Below, in pieces: positions 24,981-37,400 of a stretch of DNA of 64,000 nt (position 1 is its first letter; each line of letters begins with the position of its first letter). The translations under genes were made by a program, and so were the position numbers. Below the pieces are notes generated by a model. The model worked only from the letters and a program-made list of their open reading frames with translations. It was not told the DNA's origin and made no database searches. Source of the stretch: Wyeomyia smithii (lineage: Eukaryota; Arthropoda; Insecta; Diptera; Culicidae); the NCBI RefSeq assembly GCF_029784165.1, contig NC_073695.1, positions 228,875,916-228,939,915 on the forward strand, given 5' to 3'.

Positions 24981-26429
24981 CTATACCTATACAAACAACA
25001 CCGAACAAACCTGTTTTCTGCAACAGCGAAACAAACCTGTTTTTTGAAGGCTCATGATGAAAATAAACAGATGAAGCAATTGAATTTGTTCTACAGCGGA
25101 TATGTACACAATGTAAAAATACACGTCTGTTTAAATTGATTTTGCAAATGTCAAACACCTTCCTTTATTTCGTGCTCAAAACTAGACTGTTCATGAAATA
25201 GGCCAACAAAAACAACTTTTCTGCATTCTCAGGTTTATAACCGATCCATTAAATCAATAATAACTATTAAACAATAAAACTTTTTTTCTATTTTTGGCCT
25301 ATGAGCGAACCACTGTGCATTGTTAGCTCAAATCAAGAAACTCTCTTATTAAATAAACGCTGGTAGTTTATTATGCGAAAATAATACAACACTTCAAAGT
25401 AATACTGCACTACATGGAGTAAAAGACAATTTACACGTTTCGTGCCATGCTGGATAACGATGTATAAGTCTGTGATCGCTTGAAACCTTTCGAAACAATG
25501 GTTAACCTGCAACAACTTGTTTTGTCGCTCTGAGAAGTTCGCTGTTTTCAATTGGATGTGATGCTGATCGCAACTTTTGTGCTTCCCCGACAGTGGGGGA
25601 ATAAGGCACCCTGAAGAATACCGCGCTGCTGCTGAGATATGTGACCAACTGGCAAGTAATTTGTTTAAGCCGAAAGCAAATTTGGAAAGCCAGCCGATAC
25701 TGACGCAACTCGCTGCTACTACTGCCACAACCCGCTACGCTATTTCTTTGTTTTCCTATTTCACTTTTTTATTCACATGTTGCAAATGTGCAGCTTGAGA
25801 ACGCCAAACTTCTGTTCATTCTGATTGGTGAATCGAGTTCAAAGTATTGCTGTAAAGTCGAACTAACCGCCTTTGCTAGGGCGTTCTAACAATTTTAAAT
25901 GAAGTGTAATTTTTTTACATTTTAAATTGAGTGTGTAATATGTTTTTATAATTATATTGATTAACCTTAAATTACTTGTTAAGTTGTCTTGAGAAGGGCA
26001 GTTTGTGGTTCAAAATCGGATATGCAGATCGTAACCTTTGTGTTGCTCCGACAGTGAATAAGGCACTCTGACAATACACACACTGTCAAATAGCAGCATG
26101 CTGTAGCAGTGTTGCTGGAAAAATTCAATGGTGAGCCGTTCGTCAGACATTCAAACAGTTTAGGGTGAATAACTTTTTCTACAAGCATCGTAGCGTCTTA
26201 CGGTCTTCAGAAGAGTTTTTCTAGGATAATTTCCTACAAATATCATGTATCGATATATTTTTAGGAGCCAACTGGACATCTCCAGAGAATAAGTTTTGAA
26301 AAAAAAATCTTTTTTTTTATTGCTTTATAAAGGTGGCTTTCAGCCACAGGCTGGTTCGCCACCGTGAGCTTAATACCGATTTCTTCAATTGTAGAGGAAC
26401 GGATTGCTCATTCATGAAGTAACGTGAAT
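24981..26429. other. Unassigned DNA with one diverged duplication
   Basis: The stretch 25510-25650 resembles 25975-26110 in the same orientation: both share CTTTTGTGCTTCCCCGACAG / CTTTGTGTTGCTCCGACAG and an AATAAGGCACxCTGA block. Minus-strand reading frames through the two copies are distantly alike (SGCLIPPLSGKHK against SECLIHCRSNTK), but I recognise no protein family. No other structure is seen. Confidence 0.4.
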
Positions 26430-26437
26430 ATAGATAT

Positions 26438-27341
26438 TAGGGTGGGGAAAAGTGATCGATTTTCCAGAACCAAGTTTTTTCGGTTCCTTTTGGGGCCCCA
26501 CACAACCCTAAACTTACCGGAAGTCGATTGGTTTTGTCTCCGCTTGGCGCATTGCATTTCAAATTTGGATGAGAATTTAAATGGGAAAACCCACTTTTTT
26601 GCATTTACCTTTCTAGAGAGTTCAATAATGCTCTAATTAGGCACTACATTATGTTGAAGTATAGTATTTTAGATGCCTAACAACTTTGCAGAAGACACAG
26701 AAGAGCTAGGATGTCCCTAAAAAGAGCTCTAGCTGTTCAAAGTTGAGTATGTCGATTTAAATGTAGAAAATCTTGTTTTCTGTCAACATTACTAATGTAC
26801 CAGTGTCAGTAGGATTCCCATCAGAAGTAACCTGTCGTAACGAGTTTATACACTCAGCTGAATAAAGCAAACAAATTTAGGTCAATATTCTAAACGTAGG
26901 TAGAATCTACAACGTGTTTCAAAGGTTACTTCTGATGGAAATCTGATTGACGCCGGTACACTGGCAGTGTTGGCAGAAAAAATGATTTGCAACATAAATT
27001 CCGACATAATCAACTTTGAACAGCTCTAGTATTATTTTGGGACACGCTAGCTCTTTTGTGCCTTCGGCCAAGTTGTTAGGCATCAAAAAACCTACCATTT
27101 GAAGTCATGAAACCTATGATTTGGGCCATTTTGGGCTCTTTAGAATGTAAAATGCCAAAAAGTTGGGTTTTCCATACAAATCACCATATAAATTTGAATG
27201 CAATGCGCCAAGCGAAGACAAAACCAATCGACTTCCGATAAATTTAGGATTGTTTGGGGCCCCAAATATAACAAAAAAAAACTTGGTTCTGGCTTTCTGC
27301 TATCAAGTTTCGTTTTTTCCATATAACGATTCCCCACCCTA
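26438..27341. mobile_element. 904-bp foldback hAT-like element, copy 1
   Basis: Both ends read TAGGGTGGGGAA inward, and the direct repeat ATAGATAT flanks the element exactly at 26430-26437 and 27342-27349. The 8-bp duplication and TAGGG end fit the hAT superfamily. The inverted arms extend about 200 bp (both contain GAACCAAGTTTTTT-like and GACAAAACCAATCGACTTCC-like blocks), and weaker inverted similarity continues toward the centre, so the whole unit could fold back. No transposase is encoded. The same-length copy 2 lies at 50258-51161. Confidence 0.9.
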
Positions 27342-27349
27342 ATAGATAT

Positions 27350-30300
27350 ATGAAAAAAATATTCATACGAAGCATAAAACTAGAACATGATATGATTTTT
27401 TTTAACAAAGAACGTGCCAAATTCATAATTGATCTAAACAATTTATGAGCAAAATCCTTTTTGATTTTTTTCACTTTCCATCAAATCAATAAGTTAAAAT
27501 CCTGAAACCCTTTCCTTGGCACGTTCCGGATTGTGCAAAAGAGCTGAATTAATTTTGATCCATTCCTCTTTAGCAAAAAGGTTACATCATTATTATGCTG
27601 TTGTGTAGCTTCGGACACACAATAGACCTAGCAAACTTGCATAATCGCATGATTAATTGCCTACTGTTGCAGACGGACGGTTCCCGCTACTACGCCTGAT
27701 CCAGGGCCGTAATAAAGCCGTTAAAATCCGACATCAAAGCCCACAGATCGGAATGACATTTATACGATATCAAATGGGAGCGGTAACAGGAAAAGAACCG
27801 TAGCAAACTTTTAATGCGCTTGTCGCTGTCAACAGGCGGCGTCGTCGTCGTCGTCGTAGTCGTAGGCTATTTTTGGTTTAACCGGAGTAGGCGTTTGCAA
27901 GCGTTTTGTGTCCACGGTACGGCAGTAGACGGCCAGAAATAGCACGGCCAGCCAGTGAACGTGACACTACAAAGCAACGTACGGATTACACGGAACCCGT
28001 CGTATTCACAGTCCACAGGTCGCGATTGCATTTTCGGTCGCTCACCGCTGCTGCAGCACGCATTTACGGGGCCAGTACCTACACGCAAGACGCCGTTACC
28101 TGTCGGCTTTTATTTTCGGATGAACACGATTTTTCAATCAAGGTTGTTTCGAATTTATGTTTTCTCGTATACAACTGAATTAATGCCCTTGCGTTGGTGG
28201 TGATTTTATTACGTTTCACTAAAATTTTTAATACTGGTAGCTCGCTCTGGATTCAGTGGCCGGAAGCTTAGCTGCCCGTAAAATGGCGGAACCGTCGCAG
28301 TAACCCTTCTGGTACTGAAAATCACCCTTTATTCGCACCAATCGCAGGCGACCGTCCGTAACCCTTCTATCTTTAACCCGTCCCGTGTTAATAAAAACGG
28401 TCTGAATCCCCCTTTTTCAACGTGCTCGAGCATCATCACTCCGCCCATTTTATCCGCGTGGCGTATGTAAAATGCTATTCCCAGCATGCGGAGGGAAAGA
28501 GTGAAAAATTTGAATATCTTCTCCATCCGATTGGTTTAAAGTCGTGTACCTACATCGTCGGTGTGCGTCAGTGGTTTGGATGGATGATGGCAATGCAATA
28601 AAAAAAAAATCGCTGTATACGAGTGAACGAACGAATGAATAAACAAAAATGAAAACGCGCGTTGATGCTGATGGCGGTGAACCCTTTTTCAAGCCGATTG
28701 ATCGGTTGCACGCATGCATGGCTGTCCGGCTCTGTGTGTTTATGTTTATGATTTGCTCTAAAATGGGCTAAACTATAACATCCCAAACAATGGGATTTTT
28801 GTTGATATGATACAACTTAAATTTAAAATCAATTCTAAAAAAAATAATAAAAAAATCACATCTGTGTTATTCTGACACTCTGAATTACGCCTCAAAGAAT
28901 TTCATAAAATTGATAAAAAACTTATGCTAGAATGTTTCGATTGGTTTACAGTGCGTTGATAGTAAAAACAAGAAAATATACGCAATTTTTGATTAAAAAG
29001 CTATTGCTTTGAAAATCAACTTTCCGCTTTTAAAGCTTCCTATTGAAAAAGTTCGAAAACACCAGCAAGGGTTACGACGGAAAGGCATATGGTTTTCTCA
29101 TTCCGTGCTCTCATTCTCCTCTATGTGGTTGGGGGAGGGGGTTCTGCCACGGCTGACCGACAGCATCGGATTTCTTCCACTTCTTGAGCAGGCTGATTCA
29201 GCAGGAAAAAAGGGTACCATACGTATCTCCCATTTCGCCTATTTACGAGGGTTTTATTACGTTTTCGAATAAAAAAGGGCAGCTTAGGTTGATTCAAGAT
29301 TGACGAAAGGAACACACACATGGAAGTAGTGGAGTCCCCGGGAGGACGGAGATGAAGCTGGTAGGTTATATATAATGGGTTTTTGTTTCCTGTACGACCT
29401 CGCTGTGCGTCCGAAGCGCGTCAAGGGTGTAGCTAACCCATGGCAGAATGGCAGATCTGGAAGGATTTTGGTGACTACCGAATGTTGCGAAGACGAAAGG
29501 GAGACATGATGAATGAGTTGCGAATCCTTTCTTCTGCTTGGCTATTTCGGGATAACTTTCTCTTTCGGTTGCCGGAGAACTTTCTCTTTCTAAGCAGCAG
29601 GAATCATATTATTGGGAGAAAAGGGTTTTCAGTTTGGTTTTTGACTTGTGGTTAGGAAGGAAATATTATTCTTAGATTTGCTATAGCCAACTCAAGAGCA
29701 AAAGCAAACACTGGCAACACCCGCGCATCTTTTACTAATCCACCTCTTTCGGATTCGCTTTCATTCGCGGCTAGCGGATCGCTGCAGGATGTGTCCATGG
29801 CAAAGGGGGATTACTTCCCTTAACCTATCGGCTACTCTTTTCGGTGCTCGTGTAGAATCTTCAGTTCCATACATTGTACTGCGCTACCACATGTATGTAG
29901 CTAAAGTTGTAAACGTTTCGTAATCAATAATATTTTCCAGCATTTGATTAATGTGACTTTCGTTTTTGCTTCGCTCTTTCGTCGGGCACAGATTCGTCAG
30001 ATTTGATCCCTTTCGGTAGCTCGGATGCACAGTACGAAAAATTGCTAGGAATTACATTAAATTTGGAAAGAAATCAAACATCAAATAACATTCAACATTT
30101 AAATATCTGTTTAATGAATAAATAAAAAATAACGACAAACCTGTCGAAAGCAACGGCTTCCTGCGAGTTAACAATTGAAGAGAATATTTCGAGATTCATG
30201 TAAAAATATCAATTTTAAGCGGCATTCATCTTGTATTTAACAAATAATAAATCATTTTTGGCAAATAAGTATATTTAAGTATATAAATATATTTCAAATT

Positions 30301-30879
30301 TGACAATTTGATTGTGTTTCTAAGAAAATTTTACAAGAAAAAAATTCGAGAGGTTGTTTCACGACCGCAGAGTTAACGTAGTATACGACGGCCTGTCTTA
30401 AGTCAATGTATTTCTCGCAAATGGTTTGGGAATACACTCAATGCGGTTAATCAATTTAAACCGGTAACAACAATTAACAACAGCAAAAGCTATGTGCAGC
30501 TATGCAGTTTCACTTGCTGCCGTTTCCAAAACAAGAATGACATTGAATTGTTTTGAGGCTGTCTTTTGTATCAAGTTGCACTGAAATGGCTTAATTTAGG
30601 TAGTGGCTACGAAGAGGTCATAGACGAGGGCCAATAGCGCATTCCCGGTTAACTAGATTTAATACGAACAATTTTTTGTCGTTTGCGGTAGTGTAGATAA
30701 TTTTACAACTGATTGCTGCAAATATTAGGACTTGAGCGAAAAATTATGTAATTCAGGCTCACTGGCTCAGACCTTCTTCAAATAAATGTTAAAATACACT
30801 CAGTAAACTTTGAGGCTTATCTGAGGTCAAAAGACGTTAATAGTGTTTGTCAATGCCATTTATGGACAACTGAATTTTT
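27350..30879. other. No recognisable gene; unassigned DNA with a GC-richer part
   Basis: A GTC microsatellite lies at 27838-27866. The 27.8-28.2 kb and 28.2-28.7 kb parts are CpG-richer than the surroundings and might be regulatory or 5' non-coding host sequence, but no ORF there has a recognisable domain. The 29.0-30.9 kb part is AT-rich with only short ORFs. Confidence 0.45.
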
Positions 30880-30889
30880 TTTTTTCAAA

Positions 30890-31045
30890 GTAGGTTTTCC
30901 TATATAAATTTTCATACAAATTTGAAATGCAATGCGCCAAGCGGAGACAAAACCAATCGACTTCAGGAAAGTTTGAGGATGTTTGGGGCCCCAAAAGGAA
31001 CCAAAAAACTTGGTTCTGGAAAACCGATCACTTTTCCCCACCCTA
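30890..31045 (-). mobile_element. Truncated arm of the 904-bp foldback element
   Basis: Read on the minus strand, the end TAGGGTGGGGAAAAGTGATC (terminating at plus-strand 31045) and the blocks CCAGAACCAAGTTTTTTGG and GACAAAACCAATCGACTTC-like match the left arm of the elements at 26438 and 50258. Only about 155 bp is present; no second end or target duplication is seen. Confidence 0.8.
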
Positions 31046-32065
31046 ATGTGCACACACCTTATATTTACATACACGCTGGCTGATGGTGGCTTCTCAATCA
31101 CCTGGCGGTGCGATTCTCGTCCAGTTTCTGGCTATATTCACCCAACGATATTTGAATTAGACTACCGCCGGTAGGGTTCAACTCAGATCGAAGAGGAGCC
31201 GAACTGAAAGAGCTAAAAACTACAGCCAACCAATACCACCGTCGCTGTTGTCCGCTGCTGATCCACGCCGCCTTTGCCCACTGCACTGCCATCGCTGCTT
31301 CTGTCCGGTGCTGCTGCCCGCTGCTAGTAAACTGAGCTTGCTTCAGGAGAAGCAGTCTCTCATATAGCCCACCGAGTGCATTCACGGCTAACCAGGTACT
31401 CCTTTCTGTCGTCCTTTTTTGGGAAAGGTAGCAAGCGACTAATCAAAGGTCGACATTTACGTTTCGATAAGGTTCAACAATTTTCAATAGTACAATAGTT
31501 CGAACAATCAGATTACAATTTTCTGCATTTGGACGGGTGCTTAAATGATTTTCCAATCGATTGCTGCAAAAAAAAAAAAAGACGGAAAACGGTTGGAAAC
31601 TGACTGAGTTTAAAAGGTTTGAAATTGGACAATTGTCGTGACGCTCTTGATGCTTTCGGTTTTCAAAATTGGTTCCCTGCATTGGAGTTGTACCTCTGTA
31701 TATGTTGCCGTAAGACTTATTCTATGTCAAAAATACTGAGCAAAACTTAACCAACAGCCTTCATAAGAAACAAAGTCAAATTGTTTGTGGTTTTGAGCAA
31801 TCTTTTTTTCTATTTTTTTTATATTTCTGGATATATTTTATGCATGAACAATCTAGAAATTGCATTTTGAAGAAAATTAGCCAAGAAATCCAAAAAAATC
31901 AATTTTGAGCGAAAGTGTTGCCAGATATGTTATTTTTTTATGATTACACTGGTTAACACAGGTTTTACCTCAGAGCTCAAACTAGAAAAATATAATAGCT
32001 CATAGCATATTAACTATTTTCGTGGATTTCGGTGCCCATAGCGATCTCAAAAGTGCGTCGAAAGG
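31046..32065. other. No recognisable gene; unassigned DNA
   Basis: A CTG/CAG-biased stretch lies at about 31240-31330 and an A-run at 31567-31580. ORFs are short and without recognisable domains. Confidence 0.5.
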
Positions 32066-32069
32066 CCTT

Positions 32070-32500
32070 ACTTACCTTACCAGTCAGCTCCAGGCCGAAG
32101 TGTCCTTTGCTGTTCGAAGAAGTCGTCTCCATTCAATTCGGTACATGGCTGCAGCTCACCAGCCATGTCGTCTGCGGACGCCCCGCAGGTCGTTTTCCAC
32201 TCGATCGAGCTACCTTGCTCGCTGCGCGCCTCGTCGCCTCGTTCCAGTCGGGTCGTTATCAAGAACCATTTTCACCGGGTTGTCGTCGGACATCCTAACG
32301 ACATGCCCAGCCCACCGTAGTCTTCCGATTTTCACCGTTTGTACGATGAGTGGTTCTACCAGCAGCTCATGCAACTCGTGATTCATCCGCCTCCGGCTCG
32401 ATCCATCTTCCATCTGCCTCCACCACAAATGGTACGCAGCACTTTCCGTTCGAAAGCCCCAAGAGCGGTTGGTCCTCCACGAGCATGGTCCAGGTGTCGA
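32070..32500 (-). pseudogene. RTE-like LINE remnant, 3' end of ORF
   Basis: The minus strand reads, across a frameshift near 32400, TALGAFERKVLRTICGG, then RRMNHELHELLVEPLIVQT, RLRWAGHVVRMSDDNPVKMV and DNDPTGTRRRGAQRAR. The RLRWAGHVVRM-type C-terminus is a hallmark of RTE-like LINE proteins. The matching part of the copy at 40590-41815 is about 40600-40990. Only the C-terminus is present, as expected for a 5'-truncated insertion. The full-length I-group LINE at 32642 was inserted just beyond its upstream side. Similar words (TTTyGGTGCCCmTAGC) occur at about 32025 and 32581 on either side of the fragment. Confidence 0.75.
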
Positions 32501-32641
32501 AAGACCACAAAGTAATTGGTTGCCGAGTTCAAATGATCGACAAAAGTGAAAAAAATCCCTAGAGCTTCAGCTTGCCTGTGAATTTTGGTGCCCCTAGCCA
32601 AGTCGGAAGTGCATAATTTCTTCAGAGACTAAAATAGAGTT

Positions 32642-33085
32642 CATTCTGTGCCGAACACGCATCAGTACTGGACGTGTTTGGTGATCGGTCCGATAGAGTA
32701 TAAAACAAAAGACGTGTGAACAAGTGTTGGCATTGTTTGCCTGGTCGAGTGAAATAAATCCGGGTTCAAGGTCGTTCCTTTGTGCAACTGTTTCGCATCG
32801 TGACTGCCAGCTGGTGCGTAAGCCGATTTGGCTGCTGGCTGGATTGTGCTACAGCAGTGGACGAGACACAAACGAGGAAAAAGAAGAAGCCATCAGTGTC
32901 AGCGAGTCGTATCGCTGTGTGGAGTGATCTCACACCTGGCTCGCTGCTGGTGGCTGTTTGGTGCTGCTGTATTGGTGCTGCTGGCTGTAACGGCTGCTAC
33001 TTCGAACGATCGGACAACCAACCTTACTGGAAGGGAGAAATAAAAAGGTACGTGTTCTTGTCAGCGCTAGTGCGCTAGACTTAAG
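32642..33085 (+). promoter_or_regulatory. 5' UTR / probable internal promoter of the I-group LINE
   Basis: Non-coding leader between the target duplication and the ORF1 ATG. LINEs of this group normally carry a downstream internal RNA polymerase II promoter in their first bases, here CATTCTGTGCCGAACACGCA, though I cannot show activity. A TATAAAA word occurs at 32699-32705. Short ORFs in the leader (for example 32724-32927) are not conserved-looking. Confidence 0.45.
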
Positions 33086-34456
33086 ATGGATGTAGATCCC
33101 TCGCCTCCCGCGCCACCATCCTCGAACCCCTCTGACCCTGACCCTTCTGTTACCCCCTCCCCTGTTCATTCTTCAGTCCCCCCTCGCCCCAGGCTTTACC
33201 CAGACGGAGCCCAGGGCAGCTATACTGTTTATTTTCGGCCAAAGGCAGGACCGAAATCGAAAAAGTTGAACCTCTTGCAGATTTCTAAAGACCTGACGAA
33301 GGAGTACAAGGGCGTGACCGAAATTTCCAAGGTCCGGCCTAACAAGCTCCGTGTCGTGGTCGGTAACCTGAAAGAGGCCAACGATATAGCTTGCTCTGAG
33401 CTCTTCACACGCGAGTATCGCGTTTACATACCCGCACGAGACGTGGAGATCGACGGTGTCATAACCGATTCGAGTCTGTCCGTCGAGTGTATACTGCAAA
33501 GTGCCAAAGGGTGCTTTAAGAACAAAACGTGTCCCGAAGTAAAGGTGCTCGACTGCAAGCAATTGCGGTCAGCATCGATCATCGGTGGCAAAACAGTATA
33601 CACTCCGTCAGACTCGTTTCGAGTTACGTTCGCCGGGTCTGCACTACCAAGCCACGTCTCGATCCACCGGGTTCGTCTCCCTGTGAGGCTCTACGTGCCC
33701 CGCGTCATGAACTGCCTGAATTGCAAGCAGTTAGGCCATACAGCCGCCTACTGCTGCAATAAGGCACGTTGTGGCAAGTGTGGGGAGTCTCATGCGGAAG
33801 ATTCTTGCAGTGTTAACGCTGAAAAGTGTATTCACTGCGGAGAAAATCTGCATGAGCTCTCGACATGTGCGGTGTACATGCAGCGCAGGGATAAAATAAA
33901 ACGGTCTCTCAAAGAGCGTTCAAAGCGTTCCTACGCTGACATGCTGAAGAAGACCGTTACCACTTCTCCCGTTACTTCGAACCCCTTCGATCTGTTGCCC
34001 TCTGAGGAAACCGATTCTGACGATTCACCAGCGGGAGCATCTTACGCCAATCCTGGGGAGTCTAGAAAGAGGAAAAGTGTTTCCTCTCCTAAACTTCCCA
34101 GAAAAGGTCCTAAGATTTCTCAAAGTGAAATGAAGGTTACAAACAAACCAAACAGTGCTGCGGAAAAACCGAAGCAAACTCCTCCTGGGCTGGCAAATTT
34201 AAAGTCCCAGAAGGAGTTCCCAGCACTGCCAGGAACATCTAAAACCCCAGTTGCTCCTTTTACACTCCCAGTTGATGAAACAAACTCTGGATTAGTGAAA
34301 TTTTCTGACATTGTGGACTGGATTTTTGAAACTTTCAATGTACCCGATCCAATTAAAATTTTTCTTACAGCATTCCTCCCAACAGTTAGATCATTTTTGA
34401 AGCAGTTGACTGCCCAATGGCCTCTCCTTGCAGCGATTGTATCCTTCGATGCCTAA
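33086..34456 (+). CDS. ORF1: gag-like nucleic-acid-binding protein with three CCHC knuckles
   Basis: The 456-residue ORF1 product would package the element RNA into a ribonucleoprotein. The N-terminus (residues 1-40) is rich in Pro and Ser. A central region (about 45-205) resembles the folded part of insect LINE gag proteins. Three zinc knuckles follow: C-x2-C-x4-H-x4-C at 210-223, C-x2-C-x3-H-x4-C at 229-241 and C-x2-C-x4-H-x4-C at 248-261. A basic stretch (about 266-285) and a Ser/Pro/Lys-rich C-terminal region follow. The start is the first ATG after the leader. The ORF is uninterrupted. Its TAA (34454-34456) lies inside the start region of ORF2: the ORF2 ATG at 34449 precedes it, giving an 8-nt overlap ATGCCTAA that suggests coupled termination and reinitiation. 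Confidence 0.9.
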   Translation: MDVDPSPPAPPSSNPSDPDPSVTPSPVHSSVPPRPRLYPDGAQGSYTVYFRPKAGPKSKKLNLLQISKDLTKEYKGVTEISKVRPNKLRVVVGNLKEANDIACSELFTREYRVYIPARDVEIDGVITDSSLSVECILQSAKGCFKNKTCPEVKVLDCKQLRSASIIGGKTVYTPSDSFRVTFAGSALPSHVSIHRVRLPVRLYVPRVMNCLNCKQLGHTAAYCCNKARCGKCGESHAEDSCSVNAEKCIHCGENLHELSTCAVYMQRRDKIKRSLKERSKRSYADMLKKTVTTSPVTSNPFDLLPSEETDSDDSPAGASYANPGESRKRKSVSSPKLPRKGPKISQSEMKVTNKPNSAAEKPKQTPPGLANLKSQKEFPALPGTSKTPVAPFTLPVDETNSGLVKFSDIVDWIFETFNVPDPIKIFLTAFLPTVRSFLKQLTAQWPLLAAIVSFDA

Positions 34457-37400
34457 TTCAACTGCGTATATGAAGGATTCTATCTCTGTCTTACAGTGGA
34501 ATTGTAGAAGTATTTTACCAAAAATTGATTCGTTTAAAGTTTTGATAAATAAAAACAAATGCGATGCATTTTCCCTTTGTGAAACTTGGCTTACTTCAAA
34601 TATTGATCTCAACTTCCATGATTTTAATATTATTCGCCTTGATCGAGACACCCCATATGGAGGAGTACTTTTAGGGATTAAAAAGTGCTATTCTTTCTAT
34701 CGTATTAACCTCCCCTCGATTCCAGGCATCGAAGTTGTCGCATGTCAAATGACAATACAAGGTAAAGAGCTTTGTATTGCCTCAATATATATTCCCCCCA
34801 GAGCACAGGTTGGGCAACGGCTGCTCTTTGATTTAATAGAACTTCTTCCCTCGCCACGTTTGATTTTGGGAGACTTCAACTCTCATGGCGTGGCTTGGGG
34901 TTCCCCATACAATGATAACCGCTCCTCTTTAATCTATAACCTTTGCGATGACTTCGACATGACTATTTTAAACAACGGTGAAATGACACGTATCCCGAAA
35001 CCTCCAGCGCGCCCAAGCGCTTTGGATCTATCCTTATGTTCGACGTCGCTACGGTTGGATTGCACATGGAAGGTAATCCTCGATCCTCACGGTAGCGACC
35101 ATCTGCCTATTCTTATTTCAATTACTAACGGGTCAACTCGCATGCGACCAATTGACATTCCGTATGACCTCACACGAAATGTCGATTGGAAGTTATACGA
35201 GGAAATGATTTCAAAAGCGGTCGAGTCGATTCAACATCATTCACCACTTGAAGAATACAACCTCCTCGCGGGCTTGATTCTCGACGCCGCGTTGCAAGCC
35301 CAAACGAAGAAATATCCCGGCGTAACGATCAAAGAACGGCCTCCCACTCCGTGGTGGGACCAAGAGTGCTCCGATGTCTACACGCAAAGATCCGACGCGT
35401 TTAAGGCCTACCAGACGGGAGGTATACCTGGCGACTATTTACGGTATTCGGAGCTTGATACCAAGCTTAAAAGCTTGGCTAAAGCAAAGAAACGTGGATA
35501 TTGGCGTCGGTTCGTGAACGAGACGTCGAGGGAGACATCGATGAGCACTCTTTGGAACACAGCCCGAAGAATGCGGAATCGCGTAACGGTCAACGAAAGC
35601 GAGGAGTCTTCAAGTAGGTGGATATTTGATTTTGCCAGGAAAGTATGTCCGGACTCTGTTCCTGAGCAAAATATTGTTCGCGATGCGTCTCCGGGCCACG
35701 ACGCGATAGAATCACCTTTTACGATGGCAGAACTTTCAGTTGCCCTCCTGTCCTGTAACAATAACGCGCCTGGATTAGATAGAATCAAATTCAACTTGTT
35801 GAAGAATCTACCCGGCAATGCCAAGAGGCGCTTGTTGAACTTGTTCAATAAGTTCCTGGAGCAAAACATTGTACCGCAGGATTGGAGGCAAGTGAAGGTG
35901 ATCGCCATCCAAAAACCAGGGAAACCAGCTTCTAATCACAACTCTTATAGGCCGATTGCAATGCTATCCTGTATCCGGAAATTGATGGAAAAAATGATAC
36001 TCCGTCGTTTAGACCACTGGGTCGAATCAAATGGTCTACTATCAGAAACTCAATTTGGCTTCCGCCGTGCCAAAGGGACGAATGATTGTCTTGCGTTGCT
36101 TTCAACAGATATTCAGCTGGCGTATGCTCGTAAAGAACAAATGGCGTCTGCGTTCTTGGACATTAAGGGGGCTTTTGATTCCGTTTCTATTGACATTCTT
36201 TCGGGTAAACTTCACCGACAAGGATTTTCTCCAATTTTGAACAATTTTTTGCACAACTTGTTGTCCGAAAAGCACATGCATTTTACGCATGGCGATTTGG
36301 CAACTTTTCGCATTAGCTACATGGGTCTTCCCCAGGGCTCATGTTTAAGCCCCCTTCTTTACAACTTTTATGTAAATGACATCGACGAATGTCTGGCAAA
36401 TTCATGCACGATAAGACAACTTGCAGACGACAGTGTAATCTCTGTTACAGGAGCCAAAGCTGCCGATTTGCAAGGACCATTGCAAGATACCTTGGACAAT
36501 TTGTCTGCTTGGGCTTTACAGCTAGGTATCGAATTCTCTCCGGAGAAGACTGAGATAGTAGTTTTTTCTAGGAAGCATGAACCTGCTCAGCTTCAAACAC
36601 AATTAATGGGTAAAACGATTTCTCAGGTTTTGGTACACAAATATCTTGGTGTCTGGTTCGACTCTAAAGGCACCTGGGGTTGTCACGTGAGGTATCTGAT
36701 GAAAAAATGTCAACAAAGAGTGAATTTTCTTCGTACAATAACCGGACAATGGTGGGGAGCCCATCCAGGAGACCTTATAAGGCTTTACCAAACAACGATA
36801 TTGTCTGTTATTGAATACGGGTGTTTCTGCTTCCGCTCCGCAGCAAACACACATTTGATCAAACTGGAGCGAATACAATATCGTTGTTTGCGTATCGCCT
36901 TAGGTTGCATGCAGTCGACCCATACGATGAGTTTGGAGGTTTTAGCTGGAGTACTACCATTGAAAAACCGCTTCTGGAGCCTGTCTTCTCGTATTCTAAT
37001 CAAATGTGAGGTCTTGAACCGTCCCGTGATTGAAAATTTTGAAAGGTTAATCGAACTTAATTCTCAAACCCGTTTTATGACATTGTATTTCAATCACATG
37101 TCCCAAAATATTAACCCTTCTTCGAATATTCCAAATCGTGTCGACTTATCAAATACTTCTGATTCTACTGTGTTTTTCGATACATCCATGATAGAAGAAA
37201 CTCGTGGAATCCCGGATCATTTACGCGTGCAGCAGATCCCTAAAATTTTTTCCAATAAATATCGAAACATCAACTGCGACAATATGTACTACACTGACGG
37301 ATCACTTCTTGATGGGTCCACTGGCTTCGGTATCTTCAATAACAATTTAACCGTCTCCCATAAGCTCGATAATCCTGCTTCTGTTTACGTCGCAGAATTA

